Assembly (NCBI RefSeq): GCF_004212635.1
Contig: NZ_PSRT01000012.1
Coordinates: 1 to 64,000 of the forward strand
DNA from: Bradyrhizobium genosp. SA-3
Lineage (GTDB): Bacteria > Pseudomonadota > Alphaproteobacteria > Rhizobiales > Xanthobacteraceae
Direction: 5' to 3'
Length of the DNA stretch: 64,000 bases
Shown: positions 45,791 to 54,892 of the stretch, piece after piece
Numbering within the stretch: the first letter of the stretch is position 1
How the letters are laid out: each line of letters starts with the position of its first letter
Program-made: the position numbers and the translations under genes
The notes under the pieces: model-generated
The model's input: the letters and a program-made list of their open reading frames with translations, nothing else
What the model was told of the DNA's origin: nothing
Database searches by the model: none

Positions 45791-46984
45791 CTACTTGGCA
45801 GAGGCCTGCGGCTGCTCGATCTTCGTCACTTGCGGGTCGATCTTCTGGCCCGGAATCACCCGCAGCAATCCTGCGATCACCACCCGGTCGTCCGGCTTTA
45901 GGCCGCTCTCGATCACGCGCAAGCCACTGTCGACGGGGCCGATCTGCACCTTGCGCTGTTCGACGAAATTGTCACTGTTGACCACCAGCAGATAGCGGCC
46001 GCCCTGGTCGCTGCCGAGCGCGGTGTCGGGGACGAGCAGGGCGCTCTTCTCCTGGTCGAAGGGCACGCGGACGCGGACGAAGTAGCCGGGCAGCAGCACC
46101 CGCTTGTCGTTGGGGACGAGGCCGCGCACCGCGAGCGTTCCGGTCGATTGGTTGAGGGTCGGCGAGACGTAGTCGAGATGGCCCTCATGCGGATAGCCGG
46201 TCTCGGTCTGGAGGCCCACCTGGATCGGCAACTGTTTGAGGTCGGCGACGGTCAGCCCGCGGCGGGCCGCTTCGGCGCGGATGCGCAGCACATCCTGCTC
46301 GTTGACCGTGAAGTTCACCCAGATCGGGTCCAGCGCGACGATCTGCGCGAGCTGGGTCGGAGAGGAGACGCCGACGAGCTCGCCGACCGAGACCAGATGC
46401 GCGCTGACGATGCCGTCGAACGGCGCCGTCACCCTGGTATAGCTGTAATTGACCTCGGCGAGCCTGGTATTGACCTGGGCCTGCTGCAGACTGGCCTGAG
46501 CGTTGTCGCGGGTGGATGTCGAGGTGTCGAGCGTGGACTGCGAGACCGCCTGGCGCTGCACGAGCTCGACCTGGCGCTTGTAATCGGCTTCGGCCTGCTT
46601 GACCGTGGCCTGCGCGCCGACCTCCGCGGCCTTCGCCTGCTCGACCTTTAGCTTGTAGGTCTCCGGCTCGATGGTGAAGAGCTGGGTGCCCTGCTTGACG
46701 AAGGTGCCGTCCTGATAGTCGATCGATTGCAGAAAGCCCTGCACGCGCGCGACGAGATCGACGCTCTTGATCGGCGCGGTGTTGCCTGTCGCCTCGACAT
46801 AGCGCGTCACGGCGCGCTGCACCGGCATCGCCACGTCCACCTTGGGCGGCGGCGGCGCCACGAAGGTGTTCTTGTCCTCGCAGCCGGCGAGCGCGATCAC
46901 GGCGGTTGCCGTTGCCAAGGCCCGCCCGACATGTCTCCACGCTTCCTTACATCGTGCGGGAGATGCGGGATTCGCGCGTGTCAT
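45791..46984 (-). CDS. RND efflux periplasmic adaptor (AcrA/MexA type) lipoprotein
   Basis: 397 residues from the ATG at 46984; the frame extends to 47032 without support. A signal peptide ends in a lipobox LAGC with Cys35 as the lipidated residue. The membrane-fusion order follows: lipoyl half (TGNTAPIKSVDLVARVQGFL), coiled-coil hairpin (about 110-180), second lipoyl half (YTRVTAPFDGIV) and beta-barrel domain. First gene of the efflux operon. No local repressor gene is adjacent. Confidence 0.92.
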   Translation of the reverse strand: MTRANPASPARCKEAWRHVGRALATATAVIALAGCEDKNTFVAPPPPKVDVAMPVQRAVTRYVEATGNTAPIKSVDLVARVQGFLQSIDYQDGTFVKQGTQLFTIEPETYKLKVEQAKAAEVGAQATVKQAEADYKRQVELVQRQAVSQSTLDTSTSTRDNAQASLQQAQVNTRLAEVNYSYTRVTAPFDGIVSAHLVSVGELVGVSSPTQLAQIVALDPIWVNFTVNEQDVLRIRAEAARRGLTVADLKQLPIQVGLQTETGYPHEGHLDYVSPTLNQSTGTLAVRGLVPNDKRVLLPGYFVRVRVPFDQEKSALLVPDTALGSDQGGRYLLVVNSDNFVEQRKVQIGPVDSGLRVIESGLKPDDRVVIAGLLRVIPGQKIDPQVTKIEQPQASAK

Positions 46985-47094
46985 TCGGTGGCCCCCGGGT
47001 TGCTGTCTGTCGGTGCGGCAGGCTACCAACAAATGCCCGTCCGTGGAACACCATAGCCATGGCGGTCAGCGGCCTTGCACTGCAAACGGCGGCG

Positions 47095-47169
47095 TGGCCT
47101 TTGACAAGTTTATCATGACAAATGGCTTTTCACTGAGCGCACGATCGACCAGAATTGTGTCAAAGGCCA
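47095..47169. promoter_or_regulatory. Perfect 12-base inverted repeat upstream of the solute-binding-protein gene
   Basis: TGGCCTTTGACA (47095-47106) and its exact complement TGTCAAAGGCCA (47158-47169) flank 51 bases. The left arm contains TTGACA, a possible -35 element. It sits between the divergent RND adaptor gene and the binding-protein gene, so it may control either. Confidence 0.45.
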
Positions 47170-47218
47170 TGTGACCGACGTGATGCATCGGAAGAAGAAT
47201 AGGTGAGGAGACCATGAC

Positions 47219-48010
47219 ATGCCCACGTCGCTCCAGTCGGCCCTTGCCGGCCTCGTTCTCGCAGCGGCGGTCGCCATGCCCGCGCTAGCTGATGGCCTAA
47301 CGGACGAGATCGCGCCGACCGGCAAGCTGCGGGTCGCGATCGCGATCAGCCCGGCGGGCGGTGCGTTCTGGTCGACCAAGGCCGAGGCCGGCTATGCCGG
47401 CGTTCCCGTCGATCTCGGCAAGGAGTTGGCGGCGCAACTCGGCGTGCCCGTCGAATATGTCGTGCATCAGAATTCCGGCCAGATCACCGAAGCCGCCTCG
47501 AAAGGCACATGGGACGTCACCTGGCTTCCCAAGGATCCCGAGCGCGAGACCAAGATGATGTTCGGCCCGATCTACGAGGTCGCCGACGCCACCTACATCG
47601 TCAAGCCCGGTTCGAACATCACCAATTTCGCCACGCTCGACCAGGCGGGCGTCAAGGTCGCGGCCGTCAACGCCACCACCACCATGCGCGGCGCCATCGC
47701 GCATCTGAAGAACGCGAAGGTCACGGGCTATCAGACCTATGACGAGATCTTCGGCCTCCTCAAGAGCGGCGAGATCGATGCCTTCGCGCTGTCGCGCGAC
47801 CAGCTCAACAAGATGGCGCAGAAGATTCCGGGTACGCGTGTGCTGGACGAGACGTTCAAGAAGACGGTGACCGCCGTCGCCGTCCCGCTAGGCCACAGCC
47901 AGGCATTGGCGTTCGTCACCAAGTTCATGACGGACGCCACGACGAACGACACGCTGCGCAAGGCCTACGACAACAACGGCCTGAAGGATTCGCCGATCCG
48001 GACGGAATAG
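47219..48010 (+). CDS. Periplasmic amino-acid-type solute-binding protein
   Basis: 263 residues with a signal peptide ending PALA near residue 24. The SBP family 3 core follows (LRVAIAISPAGG, then KELAAQLGVPVEYVV), with the later ATLDQAGVKVAAV hinge. GAGGAG lies nine bases upstream of the ATG. No transporter permease or ATPase genes are next to it, so it may serve a transporter elsewhere or act as an orphan binding protein. Ligand unknown. Confidence 0.87.
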   Translation: MPTSLQSALAGLVLAAAVAMPALADGLTDEIAPTGKLRVAIAISPAGGAFWSTKAEAGYAGVPVDLGKELAAQLGVPVEYVVHQNSGQITEAASKGTWDVTWLPKDPERETKMMFGPIYEVADATYIVKPGSNITNFATLDQAGVKVAAVNATTTMRGAIAHLKNAKVTGYQTYDEIFGLLKSGEIDAFALSRDQLNKMAQKIPGTRVLDETFKKTVTAVAVPLGHSQALAFVTKFMTDATTNDTLRKAYDNNGLKDSPIRTE

Positions 48011-48039
48011 CATGACCCACGTTGCGGCGCGCCGATCTC

Positions 48040-49110
48040 TCAGCGCGCCTTGATCTCCGCGTACTTCGCCATCGCGCGCTCGAACTTCCGGTTGAACAGC
48101 CACATCGCGGCAAGGATCTCGCGGAAGCTTGCGGAGGTGCGCGCCCGGTCGGCCTGCCCGAACGCGAAGATGCTGTTGTTGCGCAGGTGCTTCATGATCG
48201 TGGGGCTGGACACCCTGTAGTTCAGGAGGTCGCCCGACTTGAGCGCGGACCTGGTCGGGGTGGGCACGATCTGGATCAGCTCGAATAGCTTCATCTGGTC
48301 GATCGGGTCGGGCAGCGTCTTCACGATCCCCGGGATCTCCCGGAACAGATCGGCATGCGCGTTCATCAGGCCGTCGCGCACATTGGTCCAATGATTGAAG
48401 CGGTGATCGGTGCCGCGGGCCCGCGCCTCCTCCTTGTCGTCGCGCGTGCTCAGCCCTGGATCGATCGCTGCGATCTCGCTCTTGATGGCCTCCCATTTCC
48501 GTCGGCCGTTGCGGTCTTCGGAGGGGCCGGTCTGGAAGCTGCCCATATAGGTGTTCGAGCGTCCGTTGCGAACATTCTGCTTGCCGTTGGTCTCGGCGAA
48601 GAACAGCCCGAGGCTGATGCGCCCCGCAGCTTGCGCGTGAGGTGGCGCAAGTCCCTTGGCGCGCGCGATCGCGACGGCGAGATCGACGACGTCCTTGAAC
48701 GGCGTCGCCGAGTTCTGCGCGCCGGCGGGCGGCGCTTCCATGATGTCGAACAGTTTCGAATATTCGTCGATCAAAGGCTCGATGTCGGCGTCGAAATAGG
48801 CCGGAGGAATCTCGAACTTGTTGGGCCTGCCGATCCGCGACGGCATGGCGTCGGTGAGATCCTTGTAGGTGCTGATGACGGCGACACGCGCCAGATACAG
48901 CGCCTGTCCCGGCAGGTTCGGCAGCGGCTGCTTCGCCTCGATCTGGCGCCGCCGCTCGGCCAGTACCGACTTGAAGCCGGCGAGCGCGCGGTCATAGGCG
49001 GCGAGCGCCTCGGATTGTTTTGCCGTGAGCGTGCCCTGCTGTCCGACGGCGGGTGCCGTCAAGAGGACGAGCGCCGTCAAGGCAGCGGCAACAAGGTATC
49101 TCGGTCCCAT
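48040..49110 (-). CDS. Exported protein of unknown function
   Basis: 356 residues from the ATG at 49110, where a clear signal peptide (MGPRYLVAAALTALVLL) begins. The mature part is basic and helix-rich, with segments NTYMGSFQTGPSEDRNG and DHRFNHWTNVRDGL. A Glu in FFAETNGKQN followed by the TYMGSFQTG segment faintly recalls lysozyme-like or transglycosylase active sites, but I cannot confirm this. It is convergent with the solute-binding protein and stands alone. Confidence 0.7.
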   Translation of the reverse strand: MGPRYLVAAALTALVLLTAPAVGQQGTLTAKQSEALAAYDRALAGFKSVLAERRRQIEAKQPLPNLPGQALYLARVAVISTYKDLTDAMPSRIGRPNKFEIPPAYFDADIEPLIDEYSKLFDIMEAPPAGAQNSATPFKDVVDLAVAIARAKGLAPPHAQAAGRISLGLFFAETNGKQNVRNGRSNTYMGSFQTGPSEDRNGRRKWEAIKSEIAAIDPGLSTRDDKEEARARGTDHRFNHWTNVRDGLMNAHADLFREIPGIVKTLPDPIDQMKLFELIQIVPTPTRSALKSGDLLNYRVSSPTIMKHLRNNSIFAFGQADRARTSASFREILAAMWLFNRKFERAMAKYAEIKAR

Positions 49111-49213
49111 GCGGTTCCCCGGCGGCTGTCGAATCGTCGCCACGGAACGTAAGCATCAGACGCGGAGGCTGGCGAGATGCAATCTCTCCCGAGCCGACGG
49201 CCGCCCTCTCCAC

Positions 49214-50539
49214 CTATAGCGCGCGTTTCGAATTTTCCGGGGCGAGCAGGATGCCGATGAAGGCGCAGGCCGCGATCGCCTCGAAATAGAGGATCACTGG
49301 CGTGAAGCTGCCGCTCGATCCCATCAGGGCGGTGCCGACCAGGGGCGCGATGCCGCCGCCGAGGATGATGCCGAGCTGCTTGCCGAGCGAGGAGCCGCTG
49401 ACGCGAACCTCCGTCGGAAACTGCTCCGCCGTGAAGGCTGCTTCCGGCGCGAACATCAGCGCGTGGATGACTCCGATCGAGACGACCAGGCCCATGACGA
49501 GCAGTGTCGGGTCCTTGGTCGCGACGAGCTGGAAGTAGATCGGGTACCACGCCGCCGCCAGCAGGATGCCGATCGCGATGAACGGGCGGCGGCCGAAGCG
49601 GTCCGAATAGGCCGCGATCAGCGGCACCATGCACATTTCCAGCACGTTGGCGACCATGGTCCCGAAGGTGACGCTGGATTGCGCCATGCCGAGCGTCTTG
49701 ACGGCATAGCCGAGCACGAAGATCGTGCTCATGTATTGGAACGTGCTGTGGGCCATATTGGCGAGGCAGCCGAACAGCACCGATTTCTTCCACGACCGCG
49801 CCACGTCGAGCAGTGGTGCCTTCGGCCGCGCGGCTGAGGCCTGAACCGCCTTGAAAAGGGTCGATTCGTCGACCTGGAGACGGATGTAGGTGCCGAGCAC
49901 CACCAGGACGAGGCTGAGCACGAAGGGCACGCGCCAGACCCATTGCGCAAAGTCCTGCGGGGTCGAGACGAAGCCGAGCAAGGCGATGAAGCCGGATGCC
50001 AGGATCACGCCGATCGGACCGGACGCATTGACAAAGGAGGCGAAGAAGCCGCGTCTTGCCGACGGCGCATTCTCCAGCGTCAGCGACACCGCGTTCATGT
50101 ATTCGCCGCCGAAGGCAAACCCCTGCACGAGGCGCAAGGTGACCAGCGCGATCGGCGCCAGGAGCCCGATCGAATCGTAGCTCGGCAGGCAGCCGATCAG
50201 GAAGCTCGCGACACCCATCAGCACGAAGGTGATCGTCAGCATCGCCTTGCGGCCGAGCTGGTCGCCGTAATGGCCGAACACCATGCCGCCGAGCGGACGG
50301 GCGACGAAGCCGACTGCAAACGTCGCGTAGACCGCCAGCATGCTCGCCGTCGAATCCATCTTTGGAAAGAAGAAGCGGTCGAACACGATGGGAGCGGTGA
50401 AGGCATAGATGAAGAAATCATAGTGTTCGATCACCGATCCGAGCGAGGACGCGATCACGAGCTTACGGAACGCCGGCGTGATTGGCGCCGCCTCGGCGCG
50501 ACTGGTCGCCCCGGTGATGACCTCGGCAGTGTTGCTCAT
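49214..50539 (-). CDS. MFS transporter, metabolite:H+ symporter (MHS) family
   Basis: 441 residues, 12 helices. It shows the MHS pattern: SSLGSVIEHYDFFIYAF near the N-terminus, ARPLGGMVFGHYGDQLGRK (motif A) and RLVQGFAFGGEY. Family members import organic acids, such as aromatic acids, with protons. It lies 100 bases after the FAH-family gene in the same direction and is probably the uptake system for the catabolic cluster. Confidence 0.9.
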   Translation of the reverse strand: MSNTAEVITGATSRAEAAPITPAFRKLVIASSLGSVIEHYDFFIYAFTAPIVFDRFFFPKMDSTASMLAVYATFAVGFVARPLGGMVFGHYGDQLGRKAMLTITFVLMGVASFLIGCLPSYDSIGLLAPIALVTLRLVQGFAFGGEYMNAVSLTLENAPSARRGFFASFVNASGPIGVILASGFIALLGFVSTPQDFAQWVWRVPFVLSLVLVVLGTYIRLQVDESTLFKAVQASAARPKAPLLDVARSWKKSVLFGCLANMAHSTFQYMSTIFVLGYAVKTLGMAQSSVTFGTMVANVLEMCMVPLIAAYSDRFGRRPFIAIGILLAAAWYPIYFQLVATKDPTLLVMGLVVSIGVIHALMFAPEAAFTAEQFPTEVRVSGSSLGKQLGIILGGGIAPLVGTALMGSSGSFTPVILYFEAIAACAFIGILLAPENSKRAL

Positions 50540-50639
50540 ACGTTTCCCCTCTCTGCTTTTGCTTATGTCGTCTCTAGGCGCGCCGGCCCTGGCGGCGGAA
50601 CGAAGCAGGCCTCGCCGCCGCCGCCAGGGAATGGATCGC

Positions 50640-51488
50640 TCACTGCGCCTCGTCGACGACCGGATTGCGCAGGATTGCGAGCTTCTCGACCTCGACCTCG
50701 ACGACGTCGCCGGGCTTCATCCAGAGCGGCGGGGTGCGCTTGGCGCCGACACCGCCGGGCGTGCCGCTGACGATGACGTCGCCGGGCTCGAGCCGGGTGA
50801 AGGTCGAGCAATATTCGATCTGGCGCGGGATATCGAAGATCATGTGCTTGATCTGCGTTTCTTGCACGACCTGCCCGTTGAGGCGTGTGGTGAGCTTGAG
50901 CTCGCCGAGCTCGCCAAGCTCGTCCGGCGTCATCATCCACGGGCCGAACGCGCCGGTATCGGGAAAATTCTTGCCCGGCGTGAACTGGTGGGTGTGGCGC
51001 TGGAAATCGCGGATGCTGCCGTCGTTGTAGCAGGAGTAGCCGGCAACGTGACCCATCGCTTCGCTGCGGGAGATGTATCGCCCGCCCTTGCCGATGATGA
51101 CCGCAAGCTCGCCCTCGAAGTCGAGATTGGTCGAGACACGCGGCCGGATGATGGGCCTTAGATGCCCGGTCTGACTGTTGGAATAACGCGAGAAGATGGT
51201 GGGGTGCTCGACCTCGGGGCGGCCGGTCTCCTTCCGGTGCGTTTCGTAGTTCAGGCCGACGCACAGGATCTTGTCCGGGTTCGGAACGACCGGCAGCCAG
51301 CTCAGCCCCGCAAGCGGCGTGGCGGCCGCCTTAGGCTTCGCGTCCGCGACGCCTGCGAGCGCACCGGCGATGGCGGCCCTCAGATCGGCATAGCGGGTGG
51401 CGAGCACGGCGCCGACATCGAGGAAATTGTCGCCCTCGACGAGGCCCCAGGTCGTCCGTCCGTCGATCGCAACGGTCGCGAGTTTCAT
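50640..51488 (-). CDS. Fumarylacetoacetate hydrolase (FAH) family protein
   Basis: 282 residues from the ATG at 51488 (GGAGAAG upstream); the open frame to 51827 overlaps the hydroxylase gene. Family motifs: CVGLNYETHRKE, metal ligands in DFEGELAVIIGKG and the SGTPGGVG loop. Members cleave or isomerise or decarboxylate acyl-pyruvate-like ring-fission products. Its start overlaps the monooxygenase stop by four bases. Likely acts on the product of the VOC dioxygenase. Confidence 0.9.
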   Translation of the reverse strand: MKLATVAIDGRTTWGLVEGDNFLDVGAVLATRYADLRAAIAGALAGVADAKPKAAATPLAGLSWLPVVPNPDKILCVGLNYETHRKETGRPEVEHPTIFSRYSNSQTGHLRPIIRPRVSTNLDFEGELAVIIGKGGRYISRSEAMGHVAGYSCYNDGSIRDFQRHTHQFTPGKNFPDTGAFGPWMMTPDELGELGELKLTTRLNGQVVQETQIKHMIFDIPRQIEYCSTFTRLEPGDVIVSGTPGGVGAKRTPPLWMKPGDVVEVEVEKLAILRNPVVDEAQ

Positions 51489-53092
51489 GCTGTCTTCTCC
51501 ATTTTGAAATCCGAATCGGGATGGCCGTGCAGGCGCGAAGTGACCTCGCGCAAGAGACTGCCGAGCTCGGCCGCGTTGCGCGCCGCCCCGAACACGTAAT
51601 GATCGGGCCGTACGATCGCGGCGACGACGCCGTGGCGGTCGAACCAGCCGGCCAGCACGCCGTCGGTCTCTTCGAGCACGCCGGATGGACCGGCGCCGGC
51701 AGGCGCGATTGTCGTTGCGATCAACTCCGGATGCGCGGCGCAGAGCGCCATGAGGGAGGGGGCCTCGCTGCGGCGGCCGTCGATGAGCACGCGCAAGCGG
51801 GGCCCGGTGATCTTGTCGAGTAGGCAAGGCGCGCCATCGATCAGAACCCGCGGCTGCGGAAACAGGCTGCCGCGGGCGGCTCCATCCTGATCGGCCAGGA
51901 AGCCCGTGCGGAGCGGCGGGATGATCTCCTGCCGCGTGATTTCGAGCGGCTTGCCGCCGCCTGCAATCAGGATCTGCGCATCGCGGCGTCGCGCGGCGGC
52001 CGGATCACGCTCGCAGATCGACTGGCCGATCGTCTTGATCTTGCCGGTCAGCTCGATCACGTGTTGCTTGCGCTCGGCCGTGTAGCTGTCGAGCAGGGCG
52101 TCGGGCGAGACGCCCCTCAGCACGGAATCGAGCTTCCAGACGAGGTTGGTCGCATCGCGCAGGCCCTGGCACATGCCCTGGCCGATGAACGGCGGCTGCT
52201 GATGCGCGGCATCGCCGGTGATGATGATGCGGTCGTTGCGCCAATCGGCGGCCACCAGGGCGTGGAAACGATAGGATGCCGCGCGCCACAATTCGCCATC
52301 CTCCGGCGCGAGCCACGGCGCGAGCAGCTTCCACACATTTTCCGGCCGCTCCATCTGCCTGGGGTCTTCGCCCGGCAGCAGCATGATCTCCCAGCGGCGA
52401 TGGTTGTTGGGGCCGATCAGGAAGCTGACGGGGCGCGCCGGATTGCAGAACTGCGCGGAGTTTTGCGGTAGCTTTGCGAGCGCGGCCTGATTGACCCGGA
52501 CGTCGACCACCAGCCAGGGCTCATCGAAGATCAGGTCTTCAAGCACGATGCCGGCGATCTGCCGCACCGTGCTCGAAGCGCCATCGCAGCCGAGCACGTA
52601 ACGCGCCGTCACCGTCCGCGTTCGTCCGGCGGCGTCCTTCAACGTCGCATCGACACGGTCCGTCCGCTGCACGAGATCGACCAGCTCGACGCCGAGCTCG
52701 GCGCGGACACAGGCAAAGCTCAAGGCGTGACGGCGCAGCTCGGCCTCGACCGGCGGCTGGCTGAACACCATGCTGGGCGTGTAGCCGAGCGGATAAGGCT
52801 TTTCGATCATGTGGACGCGCCGGATCAATTGGCCGTCGACGCCAAAATGCTCGGAGGCGGTGAAGGGCTCGACATGGGTCGCGATCGCATCGGCCAATCC
52901 CATATTGTCGAAGTGACGAAAGATCTCGTGGTCGAGCGCGATCGCACGTGGCTTGTCGTAGATGTCGGTGAGGCGATCGACGACGAGCGTGCGATGGCCA
53001 AGACGGCCGAGCAGGCCGGCGGCGACGGCGCCGGTCGGTCCGAAGCCGACGACAAGCACGTCGTAATCCGTGGTGGTGGCGGACATCGTCAT
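51485..53092 (-). CDS. FAD-dependent aromatic hydroxylase (MhpA/PheA-like)
   Basis: 535 residues from the ATG at 53092. It has the FAD loop GFGPTG (16-21), the DG motif GCDGASSTVR near 170 and the GD motif ITGDAAHQQPPFIGQGM near 290, marking a class A flavoprotein monooxygenase with a thioredoxin-like C-terminal tail. MhpA-type relatives hydroxylate phenolic acids to catechols. It overlaps both neighbours by four bases (ATGA), which implies a tight catabolic operon. Confidence 0.9.
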   Translation of the reverse strand: MTMSATTTDYDVLVVGFGPTGAVAAGLLGRLGHRTLVVDRLTDIYDKPRAIALDHEIFRHFDNMGLADAIATHVEPFTASEHFGVDGQLIRRVHMIEKPYPLGYTPSMVFSQPPVEAELRRHALSFACVRAELGVELVDLVQRTDRVDATLKDAAGRTRTVTARYVLGCDGASSTVRQIAGIVLEDLIFDEPWLVVDVRVNQAALAKLPQNSAQFCNPARPVSFLIGPNNHRRWEIMLLPGEDPRQMERPENVWKLLAPWLAPEDGELWRAASYRFHALVAADWRNDRIIITGDAAHQQPPFIGQGMCQGLRDATNLVWKLDSVLRGVSPDALLDSYTAERKQHVIELTGKIKTIGQSICERDPAAARRRDAQILIAGGGKPLEITRQEIIPPLRTGFLADQDGAARGSLFPQPRVLIDGAPCLLDKITGPRLRVLIDGRRSEAPSLMALCAAHPELIATTIAPAGAGPSGVLEETDGVLAGWFDRHGVVAAIVRPDHYVFGAARNAAELGSLLREVTSRLHGHPDSDFKMEKTA

Positions 53093-53991
53093 GCGCGGCG
53101 ATCCGTGTCGAAGAGCACGGAGAGTTGCGCGGTCTTGCAGGCCTCGCTCTTGGGCGGCGCAATGCCCCATTGGTCGCTGCGTCCCGGCGGCCAGACCCAT
53201 TCGGCCGGTCCCTTCGCGCGATAGCTGTCGTCGACCTGGAGGACTTCGGCGGTGTATTCGATGACGACGCCGTCCGGATCGATGAAATAGGCGAACACGT
53301 TGTCGCCGGGCCCGTGCCGGCCGACTCCCCAGCCGATCGGAAAGCCGTGGTCGATCATGCGGCCGGAGCCGCGCATCACCGACTCCAGATCCGGCATCAA
53401 AAAGGCGACGTGGTTGAGACCGTTGCTTGGTGCTTCCGCGAGCACGACGGCGTGGTGATCGCTGTTGCAGCACAGGAACGCCATCAGCTTCGAGCGGTCG
53501 GTCAGGCGAAAGCCGAGCACCTGCTGGTAGAACGTCGAGAGCTTCTCTATGTCGGCGCTGTTGATGTTGACGTGGGCGAGCCGCTCGGGACGGTCAGCCA
53601 CGATGCGCGCCGTCTTGGTGCGATCGCCGTGGACGAACTCCATGCAGCAGCCCTGCGGCTCGCGGATCACGAAGTGCGTGCCGCCCGACGGCGCGTGCGA
53701 TGGTCCGGGCGGCGTGATGATCTCGCAGTCCGCCTCGCCTGCGCGCGCGAACAGGCGGTCGAGATCGTCGCGCGAGCGGACGCGAAAAGTGACCTTGCAC
53801 AGCGCAGTCCGCTCGCCCTGCGAGAGCTCGACAACGTGGAAATCCGCGCCCGTCGCGGCGAGATAGACCGTGCCCTCGGCTTCGGCCGCGACATCGAGGC
53901 CCCAGACCTTTGTGTAGAAGTCGGCGGAGACGCCAAGGCGTGGCGTCGCGATCTCGACGCTGCGCAACGCCACCACCGGAAAATCGGACAT
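53089..53991 (-). CDS. Extradiol ring-cleavage dioxygenase (VOC family)
   Basis: 300 residues in two VOC halves. The second half holds the iron ligand pattern: His in LAHVNINS near 147, His in LNHVAFL near 208, and Glu in VVIEYTAE near 257. It would meta-cleave a catechol made by the FAD hydroxylase next to it. First gene of the operon, divergent from the GntR regulator. The exact substrate cannot be deduced. Confidence 0.87.
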   Translation of the reverse strand: MSDFPVVALRSVEIATPRLGVSADFYTKVWGLDVAAEAEGTVYLAATGADFHVVELSQGERTALCKVTFRVRSRDDLDRLFARAGEADCEIITPPGPSHAPSGGTHFVIREPQGCCMEFVHGDRTKTARIVADRPERLAHVNINSADIEKLSTFYQQVLGFRLTDRSKLMAFLCCNSDHHAVVLAEAPSNGLNHVAFLMPDLESVMRGSGRMIDHGFPIGWGVGRHGPGDNVFAYFIDPDGVVIEYTAEVLQVDDSYRAKGPAEWVWPPGRSDQWGIAPPKSEACKTAQLSVLFDTDRRA

Positions 53992-54079
53992 CGGGCTTCC
54001 TCGTCAAGGCAGAGGGCCGCACCCGAATAGCCGCGGATCGCCCACCAAGCCGGTTGTTGTTGGCGAACGAGTAATCTAT

Positions 54080-54113
54080 ATAAATTGCTTAGTAAAGACG
54101 AAATTTATAAATT
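54080..54113. promoter_or_regulatory. Palindromic AT-rich site between the dioxygenase and GntR genes
   Basis: AATTTATAAATT (54102-54113) is a perfect 12-base palindrome; ATAAATT (54080-54086) also pairs with AATTTAT (54102-54108). The site is strikingly AT-rich for this genome and lies in the divergent promoter region. It is a good candidate for the GntR operator or overlapping promoters. Confidence 0.5.
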
Positions 54114-54148
54114 ATCGGTGCTTGCAGCCTGATGTACAAAAAATCTCG

Positions 54149-54892
54149 ATGAATCAGTGGGACGCCATGAGCTCAGACCTGTCGAGCCCGAAGACCGACG
54201 CACCGGCGACATTGGCGACGAGCATCTATGCCCGCCTCAAGGCGGACATCCTGACCACGCGCCTTGCGCCCGGACGCAAGCTCCAGTCGCGCTTCCTGAT
54301 GGAGCACTACCATGTCGGGCAGACTCCGCTCCGCGAGGCGCTCAACCGTCTCACCACCGAGGAGTTCGTCGTCGGCATGGAGCAGCGCGGCTTCTACGTG
54401 AAGCCGGTCAGCAAGGACGAGCTTCGGGAATTGACCAAGACGCGCTGCTGGGTCGAAGGGCTGGCCTTGCGCGAATCCATGCAGAACGCGACCCAAGAAT
54501 GGGAGGAGGCGCTTCTGGTGACGCATCACCGCCTCGACCGCACGCCGCGTTCGCTCGATCCGGAAAAGTTCGCGGACAATCCCGAATGGGAGAAGGCGCA
54601 CCGCGCGTTTCACGCGACGCTGATTGGCCTGTGCGGCTCGCGCCCGCTGCTCGGCTTCTGCGAGCAACTTGCCGACCGGCTCTACCGCTACCGCATGATG
54701 TCGATTGCGAAGGCCTACCCGGTCCGGAAAATCGGGACCGAGCATGCACAGATCCTCCAGGCCGTGCTCGACCGGAAGACTGATGATGCCGTCGCGCTGC
54801 TGCAGCAGCACTATCAGCGCACGGCGGATGTGATCGATTCGGATCTCGAGACGGTGCTGCCGAAGTCCGACACGCCTTACGCCGCGCGATAG
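54149..54892 (+). CDS. GntR-family regulator (FCD domain)
   Basis: 247 residues from the ATG at 54149; an upstream in-frame TTG at 54122 and a downstream ATG at 54167 are alternatives. The winged helix includes YHVGQTPLREALNRL and GMEQRGFYVKPVS. The FCD effector domain follows, with metal-ligand candidates in EWEKAHRAFHATL and the GTEHAQILQAVL stretch. Divergent from the catabolic operon, it probably represses it until a pathway acid binds. Its last 16 bases overlap the convergent flavin monooxygenase gene. Confidence 0.9.
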   Translation: MNQWDAMSSDLSSPKTDAPATLATSIYARLKADILTTRLAPGRKLQSRFLMEHYHVGQTPLREALNRLTTEEFVVGMEQRGFYVKPVSKDELRELTKTRCWVEGLALRESMQNATQEWEEALLVTHHRLDRTPRSLDPEKFADNPEWEKAHRAFHATLIGLCGSRPLLGFCEQLADRLYRYRMMSIAKAYPVRKIGTEHAQILQAVLDRKTDDAVALLQQHYQRTADVIDSDLETVLPKSDTPYAAR

